The translations under genes and the position numbers were made by a program. From assembly GCA_951799425.1 (NCBI GenBank), contig OX637393.1:33285244-33349243 (forward strand): DNA of 64,000 nucleotides, given 5' to 3'. Source of the DNA: Ilex aquifolium (lineage: Eukaryota; Streptophyta; Magnoliopsida; Aquifoliales; Aquifoliaceae). This document shows positions 43,259-54,435 of the stretch, piece by piece (within the stretch, counting starts at the first letter, position 1; every line of letters begins with the position of its first letter). Below the pieces are notes generated by a model, which worked only from the letters and a program-made list of their open reading frames with translations, searched no databases and was not told where the DNA came from.

Positions 43259-43546
43259 TTGCCCAGAAAGCTAAAATTAGGGCTTTTAATCGATGTTTTT
43301 CGGTAAAACCCTTCACTTTCCTCCTTAATATCGAACCCTATATCATCCCTAACTCACTCAATCCTCCCCCAAACTTCCCAAATCACTCCTCTACTCCATT
43401 AAACTTTAAATCCCCAACCCTAGGCCTATTGAATTAGTGTTTTCATTGAAGATTTGAAGTTTGCCCTCTTTGGAACCCTAGGATTGCCGAAATTCTCTCA
43501 AGCCCTAATCTCCCTTCATCTTTCCAAAATTCTCCAAATCTTTCAA

Positions 43547-43824
43547 ATGGCTCGTCAAGTAATGGTTCTCCATGAGGCTATGGACCCATTTGAGGCTTTC
43601 ATTTTGACTCTTTTCTCGCTATTTACTATGGGGGCATTGTTGCTTTGTATGGCCCGAACCAAGCGAATCGGGACCGACTCTCCACAACCCGAGGGCTCGG
43701 GCACCCGCAAGAGGAGCGGGGAGGGGTCAAGTGGGGATTGCACTGAACAAAGGAAGAAGGCAAGAAACGAGGAAAGGAACCGGTTGATCCAAGAAAAGAA
43801 TGTCACATGCGAGCGGTTCCTCGA
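43547..43824 (+). pseudogene. Athila-1 third ORF, start only
   Basis: Beginning of an Athila third ORF. The block MARTKRIGTDSPQPEGSGTR starts at 43651, and an in-frame upstream ATG is at 43547 (MARQVM). A basic, Arg/Lys-rich stretch and EKNVTCERFLDD follow, a common start of this family. The ORF is cut short by the LTR fragment beginning at 43825. Confidence 0.6.
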
Positions 43825-44765
43825 TGATTAGCACAAAACATTGCATATTTTATGTGCCAATACATTCCTTTTTCACTTGCTTTTGGGGATTAAATGAGTG
43901 GAATTGTGCTACTTGAGCTATTAACGAAGATTTGTGGTGTTTGCAGATAAAAGGTGATAATTGGTGCTTCTTAAAGCCTTCTCAAATGGTTTGAGGTGAA
44001 TGAGGATGAAAGGATGGCTCGAAGATAGCTCAGGAGGCGAGGAAACCAAAGAATTAGCAAAAACAGGAGAAAACATACCGGTAGGCCATACCGGTATGTT
44101 TCAGCTACTGGAGTTCGACATACCGGTATGCCATATTGGTAGGCTATGCTGAAACAGCCCAGATTCTGCATATCAGGCTCTGTCATTTTGAGGGTCCCAC
44201 CAGACATTCTCCTACCTGCCCCTACCACTCCCAACACCATGGACATCCCTCTTGCACCTTCTCTTGGACTTTTGGGAGCCTTGGTGATCAATGAAGAGAG
44301 AGAAGAGGATAGATGATGGGTGTGCAAACAAGGTCTGCACCCACCCTGTCCAGCCCACTCTTTTGCAGCCCTATGGATGGAGATCACATCACCTAGCTAG
44401 GGCATCACTCCATGGACGTTTTTGGCAAGAAGAGATACATTATGGAAGATACATTGTAATATAGAGAGAGAGTCTAGGAAGAAGATGAATAGTGTTAGAG
44501 AGAGAAGTTGAGATTTTTGCATTTTCTTCCATGCATTGTCTTCTAATTTCATGTAAGAATCTTATAAGCTTCCTTGAATGCCTTTAATGTCATTTATTTC
44601 AAGTTGTTTTTAAGTTTAATCTTCCATTAAATCTTTCACCATTAATGCTTCTATGCTCTTCAATTTCTTAGCTGTAAATGGGTATTGAATGCATTCTCTT
44701 TTAGTTTATGTTTTCTTGCATTATCCTAGCTACAATCTTCAATTGCTTTAGAATGTCTTTCATTT
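43825..44765 (+). repeat. LTR fragment of a related Athila family
   Basis: Starts TGATTAGCACAAAACATTGC and stays similar to the Athila-1 LTRs up to about 44765 (through the CACATCACCTAGCTAG region and the GAGAGAGAG leader), then ends. It is a different subfamily: its palindromes read ATACCGGTAT (44073-44150) where Athila-1 has CCTACCGGTAGG. It lacks the last part of an LTR. Its TG start directly abuts the third ORF. Confidence 0.75.
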
Positions 44766-44946
44766 ACATTAATGAAATACCACAGTTTCTGTTCCATCTT
44801 GTCCAAGGTTATTTCGTTAATTACATTATGATTTTTGTATTTTGATTTTTTGGGTAAATTGTTTATTTAAATGGATTGTTGTATGTTATATTCTTGTTTT
44901 GAAAATAAACTTTGCTAGGGACTATCAAAGCTCAAGTTGGGGGGTG
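44766..44946 (+). other. Athila-1 3' end with polypurine tract
   Basis: AT-rich, non-coding; ends CTCAAGTTGGGGGGTG (44931-44946), the polypurine tract directly before the right LTR. Confidence 0.8.
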
Positions 44947-46619
44947 TGATTAACACAAAACATTGCATATTTCATGTGCCATTACATTCATTTTTCACTT
45001 GCTTTTGCGGATTAAATGAGTGAAATTGCACTACTTGAGCTATTAACGAAGATTCGTTGTGTTTGCAGAGAAAATGGGCTAAATGATGATAGATAATCCC
45101 TCTCATGGTGTTCAAGACAATTGGAGTCAAGAACGAGGCTTGAGGAGAGCTCAGGAGGTGGAGGAACCAAGATTTTTGCAAAACCAGGAAGAACCTACCG
45201 GTATGACCTACCAGTAGGTTTTGGCTATTGTCCTGCACCTACCGCCAGACCTACCGATAGGTTGAGCCCACTGGAGTGAAACCTACCGGTAGGTTTCCAT
45301 CGACCTACCGATAGGTTTTACTGAAACAACCCAGATTCTGCATGTCAAGCTCTGCCACTTTGAGGGTCCCACCAGACATTCTCCTACCTACCCCTGCCTC
45401 TCCCAACACCATGGACATCCCTCTTGCACCTCTTCTTGGACTTTTGGATGTTTGATCATTAATGAGGAAAGAGGAGAGAGAAGGTGATGGGTGTGGAGAC
45501 AAGACCTGCACCAACCCTGTCTAGCCCATCCCTCTTCAGCCCCTAGGCATGGTGATCACATTAGACAGCTAGTGCAGGACTCCAGGGACGTTTTTTTGGC
45601 AAGGGGAGGAGACCATTGTATAGATATAGCATATAGATTGTAATAGAGAGAAAGAGAGAGAGTAAAGGAAGAAGATGAATAATGCTAGAGAGAGAAGTTA
45701 ATATTCTACATTTTCTTTCCATACATTGTCTTGTAATCTCTTGTAAGAATCTTCCAAGCTTTGTTCTTAATCTTTAATGCCATTTATTTTAAGTTGCTTT
45801 TAAGTTTAATCTTCTATTCAAGCTTTCACCATTAATGCATTCATGTTCTTCATTTTCTTAGTTTTAAAATGAGTATTAAATGCATTCTCTTTTAGTTTAC
45901 GTTTTCTTGCCTTAATTTAGCTAAAAGCTTCATTTCTTTATCATGCCTTCTCATTACATTGTTGTCTTTACCTTAAGCATGAGTAGCTAAGTCTTCAAGT
46001 TGGCTAATCCAAGGGAGACCTCCTCTTGGGTATGCCATTTCAACTCATCTTCTTTCCTCCCTTCGGTGTACGATGGTTCGATTTGACTGGGTTGAGTGTG
46101 GACATGGTTGTGAGTCTTTGATATTTCGTAGACTTGTCACGGTTTATGCTTGGATCCTCACTTCCATCTTGTCCCGAGCTTCCCATGAATCAATCGTTCA
46201 TCTATGCACCATTGGAGGAAGGTTTCGAGTTAACTTGGCATTCCCATTGGAGTGAACCTTTTGGATTAGCCAACACTTGTTTCCCATTCCAAATTCATCA
46301 CAACACAAATCACAAACCAATTCCAAACAACAAAAGATTTTACACTTTTCTTTCACCAAAATCACCTTCTACACGATTCACATCCTTCCCTGATGAGACA
46401 ACCTTGGAATACCTCCAAGTAAAACACGACACGCAAAAGTCTTCTTGCGCTTGGGAAAAAATTTTGTTCACTCACACATTTTATTTTTCACCATTCCCTT
46501 GTCCTTTCTTTTGACATCATTCCAAGGGAGAGTGACATTCCCTCCTTTCACACATACATCATACATACATTGAGGGTAGATGTTAGGAGGTTAGGAACAA
46601 CAAGGAAATACTTCAAGCA
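44947..46619 (+). repeat. Right (3') LTR of Athila-1
   Basis: 1673 bases from TGATTAACACAAAACATTGC to ACTTCAAGCA. Differs from the left LTR by roughly 3 percent plus length differences in the palindrome array (45193-45319). Followed by target copy ATGAC (46620-46624). Confidence 0.93.
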
Positions 46620-46624
46620 ATGAC

Positions 46625-46725
46625 CATTAGGGGCGCCTAGAAAATCCTTTAGATAGGTCGCACATTCATATAATTCAGTAGCGTTTCCACCAGCCATGAT
46701 CGAAAACTATAGCTCTAATAACAAC
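46625..46725 (-). pseudogene. Element C: gag start and primer site region
   Basis: On the minus strand an ATG at 46698 opens the gag (MAGGNATELYECATYL). Just before it, at about 46700-46725, TTGTTATTAGAGCT resembles the initiator-Met primer site TGGTATCAGAGCT of chromoviruses, in a decayed form. The rest of this gag lies at 7187-8327. Confidence 0.6.
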
Positions 46726-47349
46726 TATCACAGGGGTAAAATTTTCACTCGAATTTTGCCTCGTGATGGCACTGAGATCAAAAACACACTATTGAACAGA
46801 ATAGAGGCAAGAAGCAAACTCACAACAGGCACACACAAGATTACAGGCCAATTGGCCAAACCTTTTTACCTCTCAACAAGCCTAAAGGAAATTGACTAGG
46901 GGTCTGCTTACAAAACGTGCCCAAACTCCCTTCGTTTGTTAGAGACCCCAGCATGCCTATAAATAGCACACAATGGCGGTTACAAAGCCCAACTGGCTAG
47001 GCAAATGTAGGCACCAATCAGATTTTCCCTCATGGATTTTGGAGTCCCTGCCATTCCCCACAAATATGTTGGATACTTCAGCATCTGTTGCTAATCATGG
47101 CAGATTGTACTGAACATGGCTGAGTAGTTGTAACTGTCGTTTGACTCAACCAACAACTGCTTAGAACTGTCTACATGTTGTGTGCACATGCAAGCAACTT
47201 CCCCTCATGTTGTGTATATGCCATCAACTGCACAGAACCGCCTCACTTGAGTTGTACATGTCACTAGCTGCTCATAACTGTCTCACATGATGTGCATCTG
47301 CCTTCTTTTTGAGCCCATAGCACCTAACTTGTCTTGCCTGTGTGCCAAG
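46726..47349 (-). repeat. Right (5') LTR of element C, first part
   Basis: Similar to 2953-3560 over its length (for example GATTACAGGCCAATTGGCCA and CACCAATCAGATT). Interrupted at 47350 by a solo LTR; continues at 49283. Confidence 0.75.
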
Positions 47350-49282
47350 TGATTGATTGAAAACGTTGTTGTATTCCCTAACCTTTTAACATCATCCCTC
47401 AATGTGTGTATGGCTTATAGGACTAAGGGAGTGTCACTCTCCCTCTGAATGATGCAAGAGATAGGGCAACAACGGATTGGTGGAAAATGGAATGAACAAA
47501 ATGTGAATTGAAATGCGGGTGTGTGAACAAAAGTGCTCCCCAATCACAAAGAGTCTTTTGTGTGTCGGTGTTTTACTTGGAAAAGTATTCCAAGGTCGTC
47601 TCCTCAGGGAAGGAAAGTTCGAGTGTGTGAAAGTGATTTTGGTGAACAAAAGGGAAAATGTAAAATCTTGTGTTTGTGTTTTGTGAGTGAAGTTTTTGAA
47701 AGAAAATGCAATGAAAACAAATGTTGGCTAATCCAAAGGGTCATTCCAATGGGAATACCAACTCAACTCAAAACCTTCCTCCAAGGGTTTATAGATGAAC
47801 GATTGATTCGTGGGAAGCTCGGGACAAATGGAAATGAAGATCTAAGCATAAACCGTGACAAGTCTACGGAATATCAAAGCCTCACAACCAAATGGAGGTG
47901 AGGATCCAAGCATACCCCGTGACAAATGCCTACGGGATATCAAAGACTCACCACCACGTCCACACTCAACCCAGTCAAACCGAACCATCGTACACCGGAG
48001 AGGAAAGAAAATAAGTTGAAATGGAGGGCCCAAGAGGAATTCTCCCTTGAATTAGCCAACTAAAAATCTAGCTAGTCATGCATAAAGGAAAGACAAGCAT
48101 AAAGTAAATGGACATAATGAAATGGAGCATGAAACTTGAACTAATACAAGAAAACTTAAACTAAGAAGACAAATATGAAAAACCCAATTTAAAAGCTTGA
48201 AATGAAGAGAACTTAAATAACAATGGTGAAATCTAGAATATTCAACTAAACTTGCAAAGCACTTGAAGTAAATGACATTAAAAGTAATTCATGAAGCTTA
48301 CAAGAGTATTCAAGAAGATTACAAGTGAAAAGATGGAAGAAAATGCAAAAACATAAATTTCTTACACTATGGCACTATTCATTGTCTTCTTCATGGGATT
48401 TTCTAAGCTTAGGTAGCCACCCAAATACAATGTGTAAATGCTGAATATAATGGAGAGTTAGCCTTCAATTTTCGTGCATGGTGGTCCCCCCCTAGCTGTG
48501 TGCAGGCCTCCCATCAATAGGAGGCTAAGTTGAAGCTTGGACAGGCTAGGAGAAGGTTAGCCTGCAACTCCCCTGGTAGCCCCCTTCAATCCCCTCTTCA
48601 TTGAATGTCAAGCCTCCCAAGTCTTTAACTATGGTGTAGGAGGCATGATTGTAGGGATAAAATGTCGGGCTAGGTGTGGGAGAACCAATGGTGGGACCCC
48701 CAAGCACATGGAGAAGTGTTTGCAGGTGTTCTGGGAGCGTACCGGTACTCTAAACCTTCTGGAGTTCGAAGTACCGGTACGCAGTACCGGAACGGTATAG
48801 TACCGGTACTGTGTACCGGTACTGTTTTCTGCTCCGGACCAGTCTTCGTAGAATTGGCATAAATTTTGATCTAACCGTCCGATTGAGCTGAAATTTTGAA
48901 ACAATACAGAAGACATCCAGATCTACAACTTTAATGCTTTGAAATTTTTCAGATTCGAAGTGGATCATGGTCAAAATGGAGGAAAACCGAGGCTCTTCAA
49001 CCCAGTGGTGTGGCTGCTGGCGCCTTTGTTACCAAACACCAATACCTCCTTGATTTCTTCACTTTTAAGCCTCCAAATCTTCATGTAATGTGTCCATGCC
49101 CTCACCACACATCCAACATAGTTGCAAGGTCCTAAAATACATGATTTAAGCTATAAAAACATGCAACATCGAGAATTCAACATTATTCATAAAATCGGCT
49201 AACTCTAAGTACTTAGATGCAAAAGTTGAGTTAAAATGCATGTAATGAGGCCTTGAAATATACAATATTTTTTTGCTCATCA
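47350..49282 (-). repeat. Solo LTR of an Athila-like family inside the element C LTR
   Basis: 1933 bases from TGATTGATTGAAAACG to GCTCATCA, flanked by CCAAG (47345-47349) and CCAAT (49283-49287), a 5-base target copy with one difference. It is related on the minus strand to the Athila-1 and gag-only-element LTRs: it shares the GTGTCACTCTCC block near its start and TGTAAAATCTTGTG-like and GGCTAATCCAAAGGGT blocks. It carries GTACCGGTAC palindromes at 48739-48825. No internal region. Confidence 0.8.
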
Positions 49283-49473
49283 CCAATCCATGCCTAACCC
49301 ATGGCTTGGTCTTCCAAGCTCGCAATCCACCACAATTGAAACCTACTGGCTAGCCTTGCTTGCATCTTGCTTGTGCTTAACATGCCCATGCATGTGTTGC
49401 CTTCCCCAGCCATGCATGGGGCTTCCACCAGTAATAGATTCTGCCCAACGTGCCCATGCATGTGTTGCCTCAG
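49283..49473 (-). repeat. Right LTR of element C, second part
   Basis: Continues the similarity to 3575-3767 (CCCATGGCTTGGTCTTCCAAGC onward). The end near 49473 is where the two copies diverge and element B sequence resumes; this limit is approximate. Confidence 0.6.
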
Positions 49474-51385
49474 ACTTTGGAATGCATTTCCCATATCCAT
49501 GGCATGCATTTGTTAGGGTCATGTCTTGCTTTTGTGTTCCAAGGCTTAGGGGCATAGGGGTCCCTGGGGAAGCCGACCTGACACCCTCTTCGTGGAGCAC
49601 CCCCTATAATAGCATTAGTGAGCAAAACCCTAGGGACAACAATAGACATACTTTTAGCCGAGGAGCCATAACGATGAGAGCCAGGGGCATAGTCATTACA
49701 TGTCACTTGACTTTTCTACCGAACCACTTTGATACCAAACCAAGCACGTGTCCAAGTCCTTTGGAAGCCAACTTTGCACTAAGGGTTTGCTTGGCCAAGA
49801 AAACCCCAATTGGGTTAAGGCATGGGGCAACTTTGGGCAAGGCACTCGCGTGCCATAGTCGTGCCAACCAGCTAAGGGGGTTACAAAAAATCACTAAAAT
49901 CACCAATCCCCCCTAGGACTAGTGGTAGCCTTGGCAACGCCTCTCAAGGACCCCAACCGTCTACTAATCATCTGCCTGTCGGTACTGAGAATACAAGTTT
50001 CAAACCATAATTTCGAAATCATCTTCCATTCCCAAAACCAACTACAACTTCAACTCTTTTTCTAAAATACGTAGTTTTCTAAAATCTCACATTTCTATTT
50101 CCAATATAACACATTTTCAAAATAACTCATACACACGCCTAAAATACAATTTGAACCCTTTTCTAGCAAAATTCCCAAATTAAGTTGTTGAGAAGTTATG
50201 TACATCAACACCACCCTTTCCATATTTTAGAATAACTATACAATACCCAAAATCATGATAAATGTAAATCATATCATAAGAATCAATACCTCTTTTCACA
50301 ATTCATATTGCAATACTCATAGTCACTTTGACATTTTATCAAACACATAGTAGACATAAAATCTCCAAATACACATTTACAAAGTAACATACCCATTCTT
50401 AAGAGACGAATCAAATACATTATATACAAGATAACATATATTCTAAAGAAACCAAAATCTTAAGTTCAATCAAAGGTCCATAACAAAAATCAAGCAAGGT
50501 TTTCAAACCCACAATACCCAAATTCATTTAATACATGTAGGTCTACAAATTCATTATAAACTCATCATTTAATTAAAAACCATAGCATGAAAACATGTAT
50601 TTAGCACATATTAAACAAATAGATATATAACAACATGAGATGCATCAATGTATATGCAAGAGAAAGGAGAACCCTACCTCAAAACTCAAGAACCAAGCTC
50701 CACCTTCAAATCTCCAAATGAATCCAAAAATTCCAAGCAATGTTCCAAGATTTTCAAGCAAAAGTCAAAATCTAATTATCTTCTCTTTCCCTTTATCTTG
50801 TCCTAGGGTTCTAAGAGTGATATTGGGTGAGAATTGTGAGAAATAATGGGTGAAATAGGCTGAAAATAAGGTTTTATACCTAGCAATTCCTGTATTTTAC
50901 TATTCACAAGGCTAAAAAATGCATTTTTCTCCGAAATTATAGTTTTGCCCCTAAACATCTTCAATTTGATCTCTATGAGTACCTTAAGATTTTTCGACGT
51001 TCTAGATCCATTTTTAATGTTATTTTAACCAAAAACATCTAATTTTATGAGTTTTATAAAATTCAAACCACATTACCAAAAATATCAAATTTATTATTTT
51101 ACCTTTTCAGATCTCAATACCAACTAAATGTCTATCCTAACATTTCTCGGTGCTCTGGATTCAATAGCAATGTTATTTTGACCTAAAAAATTAATAATAT
51201 TACTTAGTTACCCTTACCAACCTTAAACACCTCAAAAATTAAATTTAACACAAAAGTCAATACGCCCGAAACTCAAACTTGCACGACTATTTCTTTAACA
51301 ATGATTCGAAAGTTCTCTCATCATTTTAATCATTTTAAAAATGCTAACAAGTTAATATCATTTATATGAAATATGGGATCTAACA
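49474..51385 (-). repeat. Right part of LTR element B (gag start, primer site, 5' LTR)
   Basis: On the minus strand a chromovirus-like primer site TTTGGTATCAAAGTGGTT lies at about 49728-49745, and a possible gag start MAPRLK near 49660. Right of it is AT-rich LTR sequence with a TATA-like box (GGTATAAAACC on the minus strand near 50874-50884) and a leader. The terminal bases GGGATCTAACA end the block at 51385; read on the minus strand they resemble the start of the solo LTR at 4897. I could not align this LTR with 946-2952, so parts may have other origins. Confidence 0.5.
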
Positions 51386-52351
51386 TTTGCCAACACCTTA
51401 GCCATGATGGCATGAGGTTTTTTGGAAATAGGGAATAGGAGATCCTTAGATTAAAGACCTAGACCAGCCCTTAAGGCTATCAAGATAACCTTCTCATCTA
51501 GCCCCTCGACCCTAAGAAATTCCTGGTTGAACCTCTTTACGTAGCTCCTCAAGGACTCATAGGGCTCTTGCTTAATAGTCAGCAAGTGGAAAGTGGGTTT
51601 CATACGTCCTTGCCTTGATGAAGTGAGAAATAAACTACACCAAGAGCTCTTTGAAGGATGAAATTTATGCTAGAGCCAACCTGTTACAGGCAAGGGCAGA
51701 ACCCTTTAGCATGATGGAGAATGCTCAACAACGGATAGGGTCTTGGTACCCGTGGAGATCCATCTAATTTTTATAGGAATTGAGATGGTCCATGAGATCC
51801 ATGTTGCCATTGAATAAGTTGATCTGGGGCATTCTAAATTTAGGTGGAAAAGGAAAATACAAGACCTCTGATGTGAAGGGTGACTCAGTTTGCTGGACCA
51901 GAGCTTCCAAGGTAACTGAAACTTGATTTTCACAATCTCTGAAATGTTCTTCCCAAAATTGATCCATGGTGTTCTACTATAGGGGAGGCTTTTGATTTCC
52001 TCTCCTCTCTCCCGCAGCTCTGCTCTACACCTCATCTCTATTTTTCTAAAGAAGTTATGATGATCTTCCTCTATTATGCCATTCAGAGGATTTAGAGGAG
52101 GCTGGACTGGAGGATGGGGATTTGGTTGAGGATTTTGGGTTTGAATGAGGGCTATTAACTCCTCATTTTTCCCAAGAAGGTGGAGGAGTATTTGTTGGTA
52201 AGTTTATAGTTCATCCCTGGTAAGTGGGTTTGCATATGGAGGATTCATCGAAGGAGGAACTATCTATTGGTTTTCAGGAATTTGGCTCATGCTTCAAGTT
52301 AGGACCATCAAAAGCAAATAAGAAATACTTAAGGGAAATAATGAAAATCGA
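51386..52351 (-). pseudogene. Tat-1 gag, N-terminal part, and leader
   Basis: Minus-strand gag matching Tat-2: TESPFTSEVLYFPFPPKFRMPQ (about 51905-51830) corresponds to Tat-2's TESPFTTEVLHFPLPSKFRMPQ. The part nearest 51386 is the stretch that in Tat-2 directly precedes KAEKYINGEEA, which here lies at the other side of the 50-kb block. Upstream, 52090-52300 is a leucine- and glutamine-rich N-terminal region. Broken. Confidence 0.85.
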
Positions 52352-52369
52352 TTCCCACAGATGCCAACT
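52352..52369 (-). other. Primer binding site of Tat-1 (decayed)
   Basis: On the minus strand GTTGGCATCTGTGGGAAT, two bases inside the LTR, close to the Tat-2 site TGGCGCCGTCTGTGGGAA. Confidence 0.7.
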
Positions 52370-52371
52370 AA

Positions 52372-53148
52372 TGATGTTACAACTCAAAAGTGTGAGCCAG
52401 ATGCTTAAACTGAGAAGCTCAATGCTATGGAACAGTGATTGTGGTAGGAATGGTGAGTGAGTGAACAGTGAATAATAGGGCTTGTAAGCGCTATAGTATG
52501 CTATGTGTAGCGTAAGGTAGAGGAACGAGATAGAAAATAAAGAAGAACACAAGGAATAAAGTGGTTTACCAGTTGAAGAACTTGGGGAATCCACTCTAAT
52601 GGAGTCTCTTACTCCTTGGGGGATTTTCCATTACTTTGGGAAAAAGATAAAGGTTAAAATTGTTGAGATTATTGTCTCTCTTGTATGAGGGACAGCCTCT
52701 TGTATTTATACCCACACGTGGGGTGGTCCTCACACCATCATCACATGGTGCCCAAGTTTGTTAGGATTTTGTTAAGGGAATATTTGACCGTTAGAGGCTA
52801 TATTCCCTAGGTATGACATGGCTTTCTAGAAAATGCTGAGGTGGCATCATGACCTATCTCCGAGCTTGGATATGTATGATCTTCCATATCTATGAGAGGC
52901 CATACTGCTTGGGATGGCCTCTTGTTCTTTTGGACAGCTTGTGAATAAAATGAGCTCAATTTATACTCCTGACTTGAGGTGGAAATACTGAACTTCCTCA
53001 TGAGATGATATGGACGACCTGGTCACCCTTGGCTGAGGTTAGATGTGCAACTGGAGGTCAAGGGTTAGACCTTGTTATTGAACCTTGCCGCAAATGAGAC
53101 ATGGAGATATCCTTCAACTTATTTCTAGTATTATTTTTGGTATCATCA
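52372..53148 (-). repeat. Tat-1 5' LTR
   Basis: 777 bases from TGATGTTACAACTC to TTGGTATCATCA; both ends resemble the Tat-2 LTR ends (TGATGGTGTAAACC, GGGTATCATCA). A minus-strand TATA box TATAAATA lies at 52703-52710. The flank AACAC (53149-53153) should be the right target copy; its partner lies left of the window. Confidence 0.85.
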
Positions 53149-53348
53149 AACACATTTATTAGTCTTCTTCGCAATATATTGTTGAGAGGTTGTGTCGATC
53201 GTTACCTTCAAGAAAATCATCCTTTGTTGTTGTAAATCTAAAGAATTCATGGTGATGTTGATCTTGTGCAATTCATATTGGCGACATTTGTTGGATTCAC
53301 CGGTAATGACCATGGTGTGTTGATTTTTCTCTCCAAATTAGAACTATC

Positions 53349-53389
<41 letters not shown>

Positions 53390-53500
53390 CAGAATCAGAG
53401 ATAAAGGCACGAGATGTTGACACAAGCACTGACTGTAAAGAGAACAAAAGAGGAAAAAAATTAGTGAACTAATGTAGGGTAAAAGTAAGAGAGTGGATAG
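53149..53500. other. Unassigned sequence with a (CT)n microsatellite
   Basis: No recognised gene or element. A pure CT tract of about 32 bases is at 53353-53384. The rest is unremarkable. Confidence 0.6.
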
Positions 53501-53529
53501 CATGCTTGAAGGTTACTTGGTTCATAGAA

Positions 53530-54405
53530 GAAACAGATGGTAAGGATTTCTTTAGCTGATCCAGTTGGCCATCGGGATTGGCTATGGGATCATTGAGACT
53601 TGATGGCACAAGGGAGCCCCCACAAGTAGTCTCCTTGAGAATAGGGCTCGAACTTTGGGGAGATCTGGCTGAGGGATTTCCAGCCTAGGAGAGTTAGTTA
53701 GATCTTCAACTGGGGGCACTAAGTTTGGAATGACAAGGTCCTCGTGGGAAGGTACCTCAGAACTGATGACAGTTGCGATAGAAAATTCCTATCGATTGAC
53801 TTTTGGTTGGTCTTCGATAAGCAGATGAGGCATGAATTGGCTCACAGCATTGGCAGCTACTACGGTCGCCAACATTGTATCTTCTTGAGCCTCTAGGGTG
53901 GCATTGCCTTTTTGTCTTGAAGAGGGTGAGAGGGAATGTTTAGGACTGTGGTGCTCTAAGGAGGTAGTTGGTCTTTTGTTTCCTCTCTACAAGAAAAAGA
54001 TAAGAGTTTAGAAGGCATATTGAAAAGGGAAAGAAGAATGAAGGACTTGAGGGGTATGATTTGTACCTTAGCAATTACCTTGAACCTTTTGTCAGTTTGC
54101 CTGGTTGAAGGGATAAGTTTGCTAATAAGTATATCCCCACTATCTAAGGGCGAAAGGGTTGCTTCTTGCCATTTTCCTCAAGGAGTGTCAATTAGTATGA
54201 GCAGGGGAATTGTCTCTGTAAGAATTGTTTCTCTGTGGACATTTGAGGAAGGAAGAGTACTCATCCTTTTGTGAATGGAAGGAATTATCTCAATTCCTTT
54301 ATTAGCAACAATGTTGACTAAGGGCACCTCGATAACTGCTGGAGAGGGTTTCATCTTCTTTGAAGGATGAGTAATGTTGTCATGTGCATCTATGGCGGAT
54401 TGCAA
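53530..54405 (-). pseudogene. Possible C-terminal tail of a plant-mobile-domain-type gene
   Basis: Minus-strand reading gives Ser/Pro/Glu-rich protein-like text (for example KKMKPSPAVIEVPLVNIVANK near 54350-54290 and EDLVIPNLVPPVEDLTNSPR near 53740-53680) with one gap that could be an intron. Such tails follow plant mobile domains in plant proteins. It is not a continuous frame, and the adjacent domain remains at 54436 read in the opposite direction. I am unsure of this call. Confidence 0.3.
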
Positions 54406-54435
54406 TAGTTTCGAGAAATAGAATCACTTCCAGCT

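Larger units (their letters stand above)
8328..46619 (+). mobile_element. Athila-1: Athila-type gypsy, carrying two nested elements
   Basis: Flanked by a perfect 5-base target copy ATGAC (8323-8327 and 46620-46624). It has LTRs at 8328-9961 and 44947-46619, a primer site after the left LTR, a polypurine tract before the right one, and gag, protease, RT, RNase H and integrase in Athila style. After integrase come a long non-coding region and the start of a third ORF. Tat-2 is inserted in the leader and Athila-2 in the integrase, so the element's own length is about 13 kb. The LTR pair differs by roughly 3 percent by eye, so it is clearly older than Tat-2. It is broken, with roughly ten interruptions. 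Confidence 0.92.
2953..49473 (-). mobile_element. Chromovirus-type gypsy element C, with nested insertions
   Basis: A minus-strand Ty3/gypsy element whose pieces lie at 2953-4896, 7187-8327, 46620-47349 and 49283-49473. The other sequence between them is later insertions. Related LTR sequence is found at both ends (2953-3767 and 46726-47349 plus 49283-49473). Gag, retropepsin and reverse transcriptase parts are recognisable, and the gag/RT style and an initiator-Met-like primer site fit a chromovirus; the clade is not assigned. It is broken at several points. The right boundary (about 49473) is estimated from where similarity between the two LTR copies ends. I could not see a clean target duplication around C. 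Confidence 0.7.
946..51385 (-). mobile_element. LTR element B with all its nested insertions (50.4-kb block)
   Basis: The block starts TGTCACGCCC and ends GGGATCTAACA, the TG...CA form of LTR ends. It is flanked by TTCGC (941-945) and TTTGC (51386-51390), which agree except for one C/T difference of the kind expected from deamination of a methylated CpG. Both flanks read as consecutive parts of the same Tat-1 gag, so the whole block entered at one point. The end sequences resemble those of the solo LTR at 4897-7186, with B in minus orientation. A chromovirus-type primer site near 49724-49745 supports an LTR element. How the left part (946-2952) and right part (49474-51385) relate as LTR and internal sequence is only partly resolved. 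Confidence 0.75.
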
